Of a stretch of DNA of 64,000 bases, positions 1 through 7,046 are shown in pieces. The translations under genes and the position numbers were made by a program. Positions within the stretch are counted from its first letter, which is position 1. The number at the start of each line of letters is the position of its first letter. The DNA lies in assembly GCA_947577075.1 (NCBI GenBank), contig CANPTW010000010.1:1-64000 (forward strand), given 5' to 3'. The notes beneath the pieces are model-generated. The model saw nothing but the letters and a program-made list of their open reading frames with translations, was not told where the DNA came from and did no database searches. This stretch comes from an uncultured Oscillibacter sp. GTDB lineage: Bacteria > Bacillota > Clostridia > Oscillospirales > Oscillospiraceae.

Positions 1-275
1 TCCCACTCCGCCAGCTTCCGGTGGGCGGCGTTGGGCTTTGCCTCCGGGGCCAGCATTTTGGCCCGGTAGAAGCGGAAAAATTCCTCGGGGTTGCTTTTGT
101 AGAAGGTATGGCTTAAAATGGTCTCCGGCGGATACTTCCACTCCTGATGATAGAGCCCGCCGGTGGAGCGGAAATCCGGGATGCCGGACTCCGTGCTGAC
201 GCCCGCGCCGCCGAAAAAGGCGATGGCCCCGGCTTCCGCCGCCCAGGTCTTTAAAGTCTCGACTGCTTCCGTCAT
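1..275 (-). CDS. Sir2-family NAD-dependent protein deacylase (partial, N-terminal part)
   Basis: This is the first 91 or so codons of a sirtuin; the rest lies beyond the left edge. The signature GAGVSTESGIPDFRS at residues 23-37 is the NAD-binding Rossmann motif that defines the family (seen). The ATG at 273-275 is chosen because GGGAGGG stands just before it. Sirtuins remove acetyl or longer acyl groups from protein lysines in the cytosol, consuming NAD (family knowledge). The catalytic His and zinc-binding segments are outside the window, so the subclass is undecided. The gene diverges from the ArsC-like gene at 358; a TATAAT-like box near 294-301 could serve either side. Confidence 0.9.
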   Translation of the reverse strand, partial: MTEAVETLKTWAAEAGAIAFFGGAGVSTESGIPDFRSTGGLYHQEWKYPPETILSHTFYKSNPEEFFRFYRAKMLAPEAKPNAAHRKLAEW

Positions 276-357
276 AATGATCCCTCCCTGCGGATTATAA
301 TAAAATCGGCAGCCGGCTGAACCGTCCGTTCCGGCGGGCCCAGAAGGAGAACGCCTT

Positions 358-693
358 ATGAACATTCAAATCTTCGGCTCCCCCAAGTGCTTTGAAACCA
401 AAAAGGCCCAGCGCTGGTTCAAGGAGCGCCGGATCAAGTTTCAGTACGTCGATCTGCCCTCAAAGGGATTATCCCCCAGAGAGTACCAGTCCGTCAAGAG
501 CAAAGTTGGCTTTGAGAACCTGGTAAACACCAAATGCCGGGCCTATGAGGACCTGTACATGGCTTACATCACCCCCGCCGCCCGGGAGGAGAAGCTGCTG
601 GAGAACCCGGTCCTCTTCCGCACGCCCATCGTCCGCAACGGCAGAGAGGCCACGGTGGGATACCGCCCCGAGGTCTGGGCGGCCTGGGAATAA
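358..693 (+). CDS. ArsC/Spx-family thioredoxin-fold protein
   Basis: A 111-aa protein of the ArsC/Spx/YffB family. The N-terminal strand-loop-helix MNIQIFGSPKCFETKKAQ places a single cysteine (C11) where ArsC has its catalytic and Spx its first redox Cys; the second Cys of the Spx CxxC is Glu here, so a Spx redox switch is unlikely. The C-terminal LFRTPIVRNGREATVGY matches the cis-Pro segment of the fold. Members are arsenate reductases or regulators that bind RNA polymerase (family knowledge); which applies is not decided. AAGGAGAA lies 8 nt before the ATG. The YihY gene follows in the same direction after 49 nt. Confidence 0.8.
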   Translation: MNIQIFGSPKCFETKKAQRWFKERRIKFQYVDLPSKGLSPREYQSVKSKVGFENLVNTKCRAYEDLYMAYITPAAREEKLLENPVLFRTPIVRNGREATVGYRPEVWAAWE

Positions 694-742
694 ACCGGGG
701 GCAGGCGCCCCGCAGCATGAGAGGAAGGCTGGTGACGCGTCC

Positions 743-1573
743 ATGAAGCGCAAGCTGCCCCGGGGAATCTATCTCCTGCTCCAGCGCTACTTCCGCCACG
801 GCGTGGGGGTCCAGAGCGCCGCTTTGGCGTTTTATCTGCTGTTCATGATCTTCCCCTTCCTGATCTTCATCAGCGCCCTGCTGGGCCTTCTGGACCTGAA
901 CGTCACCGCCATCCTGCTGGCCCTGGGGGAGTTTCTGCCCCGGGACGTGGTGGACATCGTCCGGGCCTACCTGGTCCATGTGGGGGGGAACCCCAGCCCC
1001 AAGCTGATGGTCTTCGGCCTGTTCTTCTCCATCTGGTTCCCCATGCGGGCCACCAACGCCCTGATGGTCTCCGTCCGGACCGCCTATCACCTGGGGCCCC
1101 CCAAGCGGGCGGTGGTCCACCGGCTGAAAACCCTGCTCTACACCGTGGTGCTGATCTCCGCCATCGCCCTGACCCTGACCCTGATGACCGTGGGGGACCG
1201 GCTGCTGGGCTACGCGGTGGGGAACTTCCGCCTGCCGTTGTTCCTGGCGGAGCTGTGGGCCCGGATGCGCTTTCCGGCGGCGGCGGTGGTGGGGTACTTC
1301 GCCCTCTTCTTCCTCTACGCCCTGGCCCAGGACGACCGCCAGCCCTGGCGGAACATCTGGCCCGGCACCCTGGCGGCCCTGGCGGCGTGGATGCTCCTGA
1401 GCTGGCTGTACGCCATGTATGTGGAGAGCTTCGCCAATTACTCCCTGCTCTACGGGTCCATCGGCGCGGTGGTGGTGCTGATGATCTGGCTCTACATGTC
1501 CGCCAACGTCCTCATACTGGGGGCGGAGCTCAACGGGACCCTGGTGGCCCTGCGGAAGGAGGCGGGGGCGTGA
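743..1573 (+). CDS. YihY/BrkB family inner-membrane protein
   Basis: A 276-aa integral membrane protein of the YihY/virulence factor BrkB family (once called ribonuclease BN, a function later assigned elsewhere). About six hydrophobic segments are visible, with the family-typical first helix (AALAFYLLFMIFPFLIF), the central W-P turn and the last helix ending YMSANVLILGAELN. The start is the ATG at 743, which gives the usual family length; the frame stays open upstream to 545 but those codons overlap the previous gene and read as low-complexity. Its molecular role is not established. The last 44 nt overlap, tail to tail, the SnoaL-like gene on the other strand. Confidence 0.87.
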   Translation: MKRKLPRGIYLLLQRYFRHGVGVQSAALAFYLLFMIFPFLIFISALLGLLDLNVTAILLALGEFLPRDVVDIVRAYLVHVGGNPSPKLMVFGLFFSIWFPMRATNALMVSVRTAYHLGPPKRAVVHRLKTLLYTVVLISAIALTLTLMTVGDRLLGYAVGNFRLPLFLAELWARMRFPAAAVVGYFALFFLYALAQDDRQPWRNIWPGTLAALAAWMLLSWLYAMYVESFANYSLLYGSIGAVVVLMIWLYMSANVLILGAELNGTLVALRKEAGA

Positions 1574-1940
1574 GGCCCGTTTGCTGCTCGATGGGGAGGC
1601 CGTGCTGCTTCAGGAAGGAGAGCTTGTCCCAATAGCCCCGCTGGAAGGCGATTTTCCCGCCCTCCACCCGGAAGAACCCGCAGCCCCGCAGGCCCAGCGG
1701 GTCCCGCCACTCCAGAATCGCCCACGGCCCGTCCTCGAAGAGGTTTTCCACGATGCACACCATCTTGGCGGCGGCAAATTCCCCGGCGAACATCTCCCGG
1801 ATGGCGGCCCGGCCCCGGACCGGCTCGTTGGCCACCTGGTGGTTCACCGCGTCCTCCCGGTACAGGGCGGAGACGGCCTCCGCGTCCCCGGCGTTAAAGG
1901 CCTCCACCCAGAGCCGAACGACTTCCTTGGGCCTTAGCAT
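1530..1940 (-). CDS. SnoaL-like / NTF2-fold family protein
   Basis: A 136-aa protein with the nuclear-transport-factor-2-like cone fold of SnoaL-type polyketide cyclases and ketosteroid isomerase relatives: VRLWVEAFNAGDAEAVSALY at the N-terminus, then an EDAVNH core and the FFRVEGGKIAFQRGYWDKLSF strands near residue 95. Such proteins bind small hydrophobic ligands or act as small hydrolases/isomerases; no substrate can be read from the sequence. The Pro/Gly-rich last 15 residues are encoded in the overlap with yihY and may not be structured. GGAGAGGAT precedes the ATG. Confidence 0.75.
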   Translation of the reverse strand: MLRPKEVVRLWVEAFNAGDAEAVSALYREDAVNHQVANEPVRGRAAIREMFAGEFAAAKMVCIVENLFEDGPWAILEWRDPLGLRGCGFFRVEGGKIAFQRGYWDKLSFLKQHGLPIEQQTGLTPPPPSAGPPGSR

Positions 1941-1976
1941 AACGATCCTCTCCTTTTTATAAAGCTGGATTTCGGA

Positions 1977-2099
1977 CCGCCGCTATGCGGCGGTTGGCCT
2001 CGAAACGCGCCTGCGGGCGCAGGCCTTTCCGCTGCGCAGTGTTCCCGCTCCTCTTGGGGGCGGGAATCTTTTTTATCATGAGGGGGACATTTTGTCAAA
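1977..2099 (+). repeat. Interspersed intergenic repeat E, copy 1 (ends in a terminator hairpin)
   Basis: About 123 bp shared with 3518-3639. It contains three successive hairpins: CCGCCGC-TAT-GCGGCGG, GCCTGC-GGGC-GCAGGC, and a TTCCCGC...GCGGGAA stem followed by a T run, and closes with TTTGTCAAA. The third hairpin can act as an intrinsic terminator on the + strand. There is no coding potential of note. It may be a mobile palindromic repeat or a small structured RNA. Confidence 0.7.
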
Positions 2100-2127
2100 T
2101 ACCGTCCCGGCGGCGGCAAGGGGGGGC

Positions 2128-2156
2128 TTGCATTGCCGTGGAAATCCTGCTATAAT
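2128..2156 (+). promoter_or_regulatory. Sigma-A-type promoter with extended -10
   Basis: TTGCAT (2128-2133), a 17-nt spacer and TATAAT (2151-2156), with a TGC immediately before the -10. It faces a structured non-coding stretch, not a nearby start codon. Confidence 0.65.
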
Positions 2157-2162
2157 CGACCT

Positions 2163-2310
2163 GGAAAACAAAAATGCGGCAGCCGGCGGGCGCTGACAAC
2201 ACCCGTCGGCCTGCACAGGTGCAATACCCACCTACACAACGGCCGAACGGCCGCACCGCATGGGAATATTATACGACAATCCGGCCCCTGACGCAAGGGG
2301 CGGGTTTTAC
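2163..2310 (+). ncRNA. Candidate structured small RNA or leader of unknown class
   Basis: The stretch lies between the promoter at 2128-2156 and an intrinsic terminator at 2281-2306 (CCGGCCCCT...AGGGGCGGG, then TTTT). A closing helix ATGCGG (2174-2179) with CCGCAT (2256-2261) encloses internal pairings such as CCGGCGGG/CCCGTCGG and GGTG/CACC. I do not recognise a known riboswitch. The next gene starts at 2547, so this could be a free RNA of about 145 nt or an attenuated leader. Confidence 0.4.
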
Positions 2311-2546
2311 CGTTGTATTTCTTCTGCCGTGTCCGCATGAAGAGCGTTCGCTTCTCGCGCTGTGTAGGGCTTTACCTGCACGGCGTTTTTGTTTTCCACC
2401 CGGCGGGTTCACCGGGGGCGGAACCGCCCCCGGGCCGCTGCGGTGGAACGCAATACGGAGGGACGGGCGCCGGGGCCCGTCCCGAAAAAGGGAGGCGCGG
2501 GGGTTTCAAACCATGCCCGGAGAAATTGGAAAGAAGGAGAACGCTT

Positions 2547-3029
2547 ATGTATATTGTCATCATCCTGCTGTTCATCGCGTTCCTCGTCTGGATGTGCGTC
2601 GCCATAACGCGGGCCTGGAACAAGGGCGCGTCCCGGCGGCGGACGGGGGCGGAGGCCCAGGCGGCCCGCCACGGCGGGCGGTACGTCCTGGAGTGGGACG
2701 GCCCCCGGGCCCAGGGGGCGGCGGACGGGGAGTTCGGCCCCCTGCTGGTGGAGATCCCCAAAAAGTCCGGCGGGGACGGCGTTCGGTTTTACGAGCAGGG
2801 CCTGACCGTGGGGGGCAAGCGGGTCGCCTACGCGGAGCTGAAGGACGTGGCCTTCATCCCCGGCATCGGCGGCGGCCTTACCCCGGCGCAGAAGATGCGG
2901 AATTCCTCCGTGCTGTGGCTCTACCGGAAGAAGGGCTCCACCATCGGCATCCGGGATATGAGCTACCGCTTCGACAAGCAGACCATGGAGGCCATCCAGA
3001 CGGGCCTGGGCTTCCGGCCTCAGAACTGA
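2547..3029 (+). CDS. Hypothetical membrane-anchored protein
   Basis: A 160-aa protein with one N-terminal transmembrane segment (YIVIILLFIAFLVWMCVAI, residues 2-20), a basic Arg-rich stop-transfer stretch, and a cytoplasmic or extracytoplasmic domain rich in short beta-strand-like runs (VRFYEQGLTVGGKRVAYAEL) reminiscent of PH-like bacterial domains, which is only an impression. The ATG at 2547 follows AAGAAGGAGAA. I recognise no family. The frame is open further upstream, but no ribosome-binding site supports an earlier start. A promoter and a MITE follow directly downstream. Confidence 0.65.
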   Translation: MYIVIILLFIAFLVWMCVAITRAWNKGASRRRTGAEAQAARHGGRYVLEWDGPRAQGAADGEFGPLLVEIPKKSGGDGVRFYEQGLTVGGKRVAYAELKDVAFIPGIGGGLTPAQKMRNSSVLWLYRKKGSTIGIRDMSYRFDKQTMEAIQTGLGFRPQN

Positions 3030-3046
3030 AAAAGGGGCCGCCCGGC

Positions 3047-3075
3047 TTGGCAGCGTCCCCTTCGACTGCTATAAT
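3047..3075 (+). promoter_or_regulatory. Promoter whose -10 box abuts a MITE
   Basis: TTGGCA (3047-3052), 17-nt spacer, TATAAT (3070-3075) with a TGC extension. The last T of the -10 is the first base of the MITE at 3075. If the element duplicated a TA on entry, the original site would also have read TATAAT, so the box survived the insertion. Confidence 0.55.
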
Positions 3076-3266
3076 ATAGTCAACGCAGTTGAAAAGAAGC
3101 ATACACTTCTTTTCAACCGGCGGGCCATAGGCCCGCCGGGGCGCAAAGCGCCTGTGCGTTTCCTATGAAGTCAAGCACAGTGAGCCGCTCACGCGGCTTA
3201 CGGCGCTGTAAAACAGCGCCGTATTGAAAAGAATCCTTTGGACTCTTTTCAACTGTGCTGACTATA
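3075..3266 (+). mobile_element. MITE family A, copy A1 (192 bp)
   Basis: A 192-bp element with imperfect terminal inverted repeats of 22 bp: the left end starts TATAGTCAACGCAGTTG and the right end is the complement of TATAGTCAGCACAGTTG. Copies of exactly the same length stand at 21190 and 31273, and a shortened one at 6865. It encodes no protein. TA-flanked ends suggest mobilisation by a Tc1/IS630-type enzyme acting in trans (inference). Confidence 0.85.
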
Positions 3267-3326
3267 CAGGTAAAGGGAACGCCGCGCAAGGCGGCCGGCC
3301 CTAGTTCTGGTTTTTAGGAGATCCTA

Positions 3327-3420
3327 AGAAACCGTCACTGACCAGAGTGGCGGTTTCTGCATTTCACAATAATCGTCACCGTTTGGACAGCTCTTAGCGG
3401 CTTTGCCGCTTAGAGCTGTC
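3327..3420. other. Two hairpins in a non-coding stretch
   Basis: Between the MITE and repeat E copy 2 there is no gene. Two stem-loops are visible: AGAAACCG (3327-3334) with CGGTTTCT (3351-3358), and 16-bp arms 3386-3401/3405-3420 (GACAGCTCTTAGCGGC) with a 3-nt loop and one mismatch. Neither has a T run. They may be remains of a transcript that once started at the promoter at 3047-3075. Confidence 0.4.
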
Positions 3421-3517
3421 GCATCCCCCTTGCGGGGAAAAGGCTCCGATATGTAATGTGATTCGCATACGGCCTCACCTCCTTCCGGAGGACGTGGCCA
3501 GCATCCCGGCCTAAGAG

Positions 3518-3639
3518 CCGCCGCTATGCGGCGGTTGGCCTCGAAACGCGCCTGCGGGCGCAGGCCTTATTCGCTGCGCAGCGTTCCCGCTCCTCTTGGA
3601 GGAGCGGGATTATTTTTCATCCGGCGGGCGGTTTGTCAA
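3518..3639 (+). repeat. Interspersed intergenic repeat E, copy 2 (ends in a terminator hairpin)
   Basis: This is the second copy of the repeat at 1977-2099, with the same three hairpins. Its last hairpin, CCCGCTCCTC-TTGG-AGGAGCGGG followed by ATTATTTTT, is a good intrinsic terminator. It sits 78 bp upstream of spoVAF in the same orientation as copy 1. Confidence 0.7.
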
Positions 3640-3716
3640 ACTTCTCCCTCCGCCGCCTGTTCATGGATAATCCTGCCCCCGCCCGCGCATACTACCTCCA
3701 TTTCCAGGAGGTGCGC

Positions 3717-5135
3717 ATGGGAACATTATCTGACAATTACATGGAAAACGTCCGGCTTTTTGACGAGGCCCTGGGGGTGGGGCGCAGCGTGGACATGGTG
3801 AGCCGGGACTACGTCATCGGCGGCCGCCGGGCCCGGCTCTGGGTGGTGGACGGCTACGGCAAGGACGAGACGCTGGAGCGCATGGGGGCCTTCTGGCTCT
3901 CCCAGCCCGCAAACGCCCTGGAGGGCCTGAAGGACATGCAGGACTTCGCGGACCGCTTCATCTCCTTTTCCGAGGTGGACGTGGGCTTTGACACGGACGA
4001 GCTCATCACCTCCGTCCTCATGGGGAAGACCCTGCTCCTGGCGGAGGGTCTCTCCGGCGCCGCCCAGATCGACGCGAAGGACTACCCCAGCCGCGGCGTG
4101 GACGAGCCCCCGGACGGCAAGGTCCTCCGGGGCTCCCACGACGGCTTCGTGGAGGCGGTGGTGCCCAACATGGCCCTGCTCCGCCGCCGCATCCGGGACC
4201 CCCACCTCACCATGGAGGGGCTGAAGGTGGGGAAGCGCTCCCACACCGACGCGGTGCTCTGCTATCTGGACGACAAGGCGGACCCGGCGCTGCTGGACGC
4301 CGTCCGGGAGAAGCTGAACGGCATCGACGTGAATTCCCTCTCCATGGCCCAGGAGAGCGTGGCGGAGGCCATCCGCCCCAAGCAGTGGTACAACCCCTTT
4401 CCCAAGGTCCGCTATACGGAGCGGCCCGACAGCGCCGCCGCCAGCATCATGGAGGGCAGCGTGGTGCTGATGGTGGACAACTCCCCCTCGGTGATGATCC
4501 TGCCCACCACCTTTTTCGACTTCACCCAGGAGGCCAACGAGTTCTACTTCCCGCCTTTGGTGGGGACCTATCTCCGCCTCCTGCGGATCATCGTGTTTCT
4601 GATCTCCCTGCTGATCACCCCCACCTGGTATCTGATGGTGAAGGAGTCCGGGCGGCTTCCCCAGTGGCTGGACTTCCTCTCCTCCCCGGAGCCGGCGGCC
4701 CTGGGGCTCCTCTGGCAGCTTTTGGTGGTGGAGTTTTTGGTGGACGTTTTGAAGCTGGCGTCGCTGAACACGCCGGATTCCCTGTCCAACTCCTTTTCCA
4801 TGCTGGGGGCCCTGATCCTGGGAGACTTCGCCGTCCAGGCGGGCTGGCTGGGGCCGGAGGTGCTGGTGTATATGGCCTTCGTGTCCGTGGCTAGCTTCGC
4901 CCAGCCCAGCTATGAGATGGGCTACGCCTTCAAGCTCCTCCGGGTGGTCCTCCTCCTGCTCACCGCCGCCTTCGACGTGTGGGGCTACGGGCTGGGCATC
5001 CTGGGCATCCTGGTGCTGCTTGCCACCACCAAGCCCCTGGTGGGGAAGGGCTACCTCTATCCCCTGATTCCCTTCAACGGCAAGGCGCTGCGCCGCCTGC
5101 TGGTCCGGGAGCCCATCCACCGGGACAACACCTGA
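3717..5135 (+). CDS. spoVAF: Spore germination protein of the GerA/SpoVAF family
   Basis: A 472-aa protein of the GerA (A-subunit) family; the length and N-terminus (ALGVGRSVDMVSRDY) fit SpoVAF, the partner of SpoVA channel proteins in dipicolinate movement during spore formation and germination (family knowledge). Residues 1-270 are a soluble domain with the conserved DPHLTMEGLKVGKRSHTD segment. The EGSVVLMVDNSPSVMILPTT motif leads into about five membrane helices (310-455). The ATG at 3717 follows CCAGGAGGTG; the longer frame from 3633 would start inside repeat E. No other spoVA gene is nearby, so it is separated from the usual operon here. It supports a spore-forming host. Confidence 0.8.
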   Translation: MGTLSDNYMENVRLFDEALGVGRSVDMVSRDYVIGGRRARLWVVDGYGKDETLERMGAFWLSQPANALEGLKDMQDFADRFISFSEVDVGFDTDELITSVLMGKTLLLAEGLSGAAQIDAKDYPSRGVDEPPDGKVLRGSHDGFVEAVVPNMALLRRRIRDPHLTMEGLKVGKRSHTDAVLCYLDDKADPALLDAVREKLNGIDVNSLSMAQESVAEAIRPKQWYNPFPKVRYTERPDSAAASIMEGSVVLMVDNSPSVMILPTTFFDFTQEANEFYFPPLVGTYLRLLRIIVFLISLLITPTWYLMVKESGRLPQWLDFLSSPEPAALGLLWQLLVVEFLVDVLKLASLNTPDSLSNSFSMLGALILGDFAVQAGWLGPEVLVYMAFVSVASFAQPSYEMGYAFKLLRVVLLLLTAAFDVWGYGLGILGILVLLATTKPLVGKGYLYPLIPFNGKALRRLLVREPIHRDNT

Positions 5136-5181
5136 CGGGCCGCACCGGGAAAAATATGTTTTCCAACCCCCCAAAATATGG

Positions 5182-5210
5182 TTTACAAAACCGCGTCCCG
5201 GTGTTACAAT
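5182..5210 (+). promoter_or_regulatory. Promoter of the DUF1836-degV pair
   Basis: TTTACA (5182-5187), 17-nt spacer, TACAAT (5205-5210). A GC-rich stem-loop (CAGCCG...CGGCTG, about 5220-5248) lies in the predicted leader before the start codon at 5287. Confidence 0.6.
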
Positions 5211-5286
5211 AACCATTGCGCAGCCGTCCGGCCCCGCCGGGCGGCTGTCCCGTTTGACACCGCCGGAAAGAAAGGACGCCGCATGC

Positions 5287-5853
5287 ATGAACGATAGGAA
5301 CGATTTGACCGACCTGCAGTCCCGCCTGCGGGAGCAGCGGCCCGTGGACTGGGACCAGCTGCCGGACTTCGCGCTGTACATGGACCAGCTCCTCTCCTAC
5401 ATGGACCGCCAGGTCATCCGCTTCGACGGGGACGACGGCCTCACCGCCGCCATGGTGAACAACTACACCAAAAGCGGCCTGGCCCCCAGGGCCGAGGGGA
5501 AGAAGTACGGCCGGGAGCACCTGGCCTATTTCACCGTGATCTGCGTTTTGAAGCGGGTCATGTCCACCCGGGACATGGACCTGCTCATCCGGGAGGAGCT
5601 TCAGGGAGACCGCCCCGTGGCCGACGGGTACGCCGCCTTCCGCCGGAGCCTGGACAAGGCCCTGAACCTCACCGCGGACGAGCTGTCCGCCCGGATGGGG
5701 GACGAAGCGCCGGGGGACGCCGCCCTGGCGGACGCCGCCGTGCACTTCGCCCTTTTGAGCTATGCCGCCGGCGTGGCGGGGAGCCGCTGCGTGGCCCTCC
5801 TCCGGGAGCGGAAGGAGCCCCCCAGGGGGAAAAAAGAAAAGGAGCGTGACTGA
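5287..5853 (+). CDS. DUF1836 domain-containing protein
   Basis: A 188-aa protein with the DUF1836 hallmark AAMVNNYTKSGLAPRAEGKK, followed by YGREHLAYFTVICVLK (residues 55-90). The pattern resembles the DNA-binding region of MerR-like regulators (helix-turn-helix, then a ligand or dimer region), and the family is common in Firmicutes; its targets are unknown. The ATG at 5287 is used; an ATG at 5283 is out of frame and closes at once. The last 20 residues are highly basic. It ends 2 nt before degV, so the two are probably co-transcribed. Confidence 0.8.
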   Translation: MNDRNDLTDLQSRLREQRPVDWDQLPDFALYMDQLLSYMDRQVIRFDGDDGLTAAMVNNYTKSGLAPRAEGKKYGREHLAYFTVICVLKRVMSTRDMDLLIREELQGDRPVADGYAAFRRSLDKALNLTADELSARMGDEAPGDAALADAAVHFALLSYAAGVAGSRCVALLRERKEPPRGKKEKERD

Positions 5854-5855
5854 CC

Positions 5856-6728
5856 GTGGCCGACTATGTGATCATGACCGACAGCTGCTGCGACCTCCCC
5901 GCGGACCTGGCGGCGGAGCTGGAGCTGGAGATTCTGCCCCTGCGGCTGGAGCTGGAGGGGACGAGCTACCGGAACCTGCCGGACGGCAGCGAGATCGGAT
6001 TCGGGGAGTTTTACAACCGGGTCCGGGGCGGGGCCATGCCCGTCACCTCCGCCGTCAACGTGGGGGAGTTTGAGGCCGTGATGCGGCCCGTGCTGGAATC
6101 CGGGCGGGACGTTTTCTGCCTTTGCTTCTCCTCCGCCCTCTCCACCACCTACCAGTCCGCCGTCATCGCGGCCGGGGAGCTGGAGGAGTCCTTCCCCGGG
6201 AGGAGGGTCTGCGTGGTGGACAGCCTCTGCGCCTCCATGGGGCAGGGCCTTCTCGTCTGGCTCTGCGCCCAGGAGAAAAAGAAGGGAAAGACGCTGGAGG
6301 AGCTCCGGGACTACGCCGAGGGGGCGAAGGGGAACATCTGCCACTGGTTCACCGTGGACGACCTGAACCACCTGAAGCGGGGGGGCCGGGTCAGCGCGGC
6401 GGCGGCCCTGTTCGGGACCATGCTGTCCGTCAAGCCCGTCCTCCATGTGGACGAGCAGGGGCGGCTGATCCCCATGGAGAAGTGCCGGGGGCGGCGGGCC
6501 TCCCTTCTGGCCCTGGTGGACCACATGGAGAAGACCGCCGTGAACCCCGGGGACTACCCGGTCTTCCTCAGCCACGGGGACTGCCGGGAGGAGGCGGAGT
6601 TCGTGGCGGAGGAGATCCGCCGCCGCCTCGGCGTTTCGGATATCCGCATCAGCTACGTGGGCCCCGTCATCGGCAGCCACACCGGGGCGGGCGTCATGGC
6701 GCTGTTTTTTGTCGGCAGGAGCCGTTAG
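5856..6728 (+). CDS. DegV family fatty-acid-binding protein
   Basis: A 290-aa DegV protein: N-terminal VIMTDSCCDLPADLA and the TSAVNVGEF / FSSALSTTYQSA segments form the first lobe, and HLKRGGRVSAAAALFGTMLSVKPVL is the family signature. DegV/FakB proteins bind a fatty acid and hand it to the FakA kinase for phosphorylation (family knowledge); no fakA is in view. It starts at GTG 5856 just after the DUF1836 gene. Its stop codon TAG (6726-6728) coincides with the first bases of the MITE at 6727. Confidence 0.9.
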   Translation: MADYVIMTDSCCDLPADLAAELELEILPLRLELEGTSYRNLPDGSEIGFGEFYNRVRGGAMPVTSAVNVGEFEAVMRPVLESGRDVFCLCFSSALSTTYQSAVIAAGELEESFPGRRVCVVDSLCASMGQGLLVWLCAQEKKKGKTLEELRDYAEGAKGNICHWFTVDDLNHLKRGGRVSAAAALFGTMLSVKPVLHVDEQGRLIPMEKCRGRRASLLALVDHMEKTAVNPGDYPVFLSHGDCREEAEFVAEEIRRRLGVSDIRISYVGPVIGSHTGAGVMALFFVGRSR

Positions 6729-7027
6729 GGCCTGTTCACATAAGCCCAAACGCACGTCGTTTCGGCCAATCTTGCCGGGGGCGGCGTTACGTGCGCCGGC
6801 ACGCCTGCAAATGTTTGCCCTGCATCCGGCAAACATTTACCCGAAAATCCGCACATTTCGTTTCTATAGTCAACGCAGCTGAAAAGAAGTATACCCTTCA
6901 TTTCAACCGGCAGGCCTATGGCCCGCCGGGGCGCAAAGCGCCTGTGCGTTTCCTATGAAGGCAAGCGCCGTATGGAAACGAATCCTTTGGACTCGTTTCA
7001 ACTGTGCCGACTCTATGAACAGACCCT
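6727..7027 (+). mobile_element. MITE family B, copy B1, interrupted by a MITE A
   Basis: Terminal repeats AGGGCCTGTTCACA (left) and the complement of AGGGTCTGTTCATA (right, ending at 7027) bound an element whose interior is split by the MITE A copy at 6865-7015. A related uninterrupted element is at 38198-38308, sharing the ends and GCCCAAACGCA. The left end begins on the degV stop codon. No protein is encoded. The whole gap between degV and prmA consists of these two nested elements. Confidence 0.7.
6865..7015 (+). mobile_element. MITE family A, copy A4 (shortened, nested)
   Basis: Both ends match the 192-bp MITE A, but about 41 bp are missing from the right half (the segment with the ACAGTGAGCCGCTCAC palindrome). 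It lies inside MITE B1, so it is the younger insertion. Its right end is only 32 bp before the prmA start codon. Confidence 0.8.
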
Positions 7028-7046
7028 GGGGAAAGGTGGTTTTTAA

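Noticed and set aside
2430-2500. T-box-like GCGGTGGAACGC before the gene at 2547
   Set aside because: The flanking antiterminator and T-tract terminator are missing; the stem after it (GGGACGGG/CCCGTCCC) is followed by GAAAAA.
3726-5381. Long open frame opposite spoVAF, and many similar antisense frames
   Set aside because: They are His/Gln/Gly/Arg-rich shadows caused by high third-position GC and have no ribosome-binding sites or motifs.
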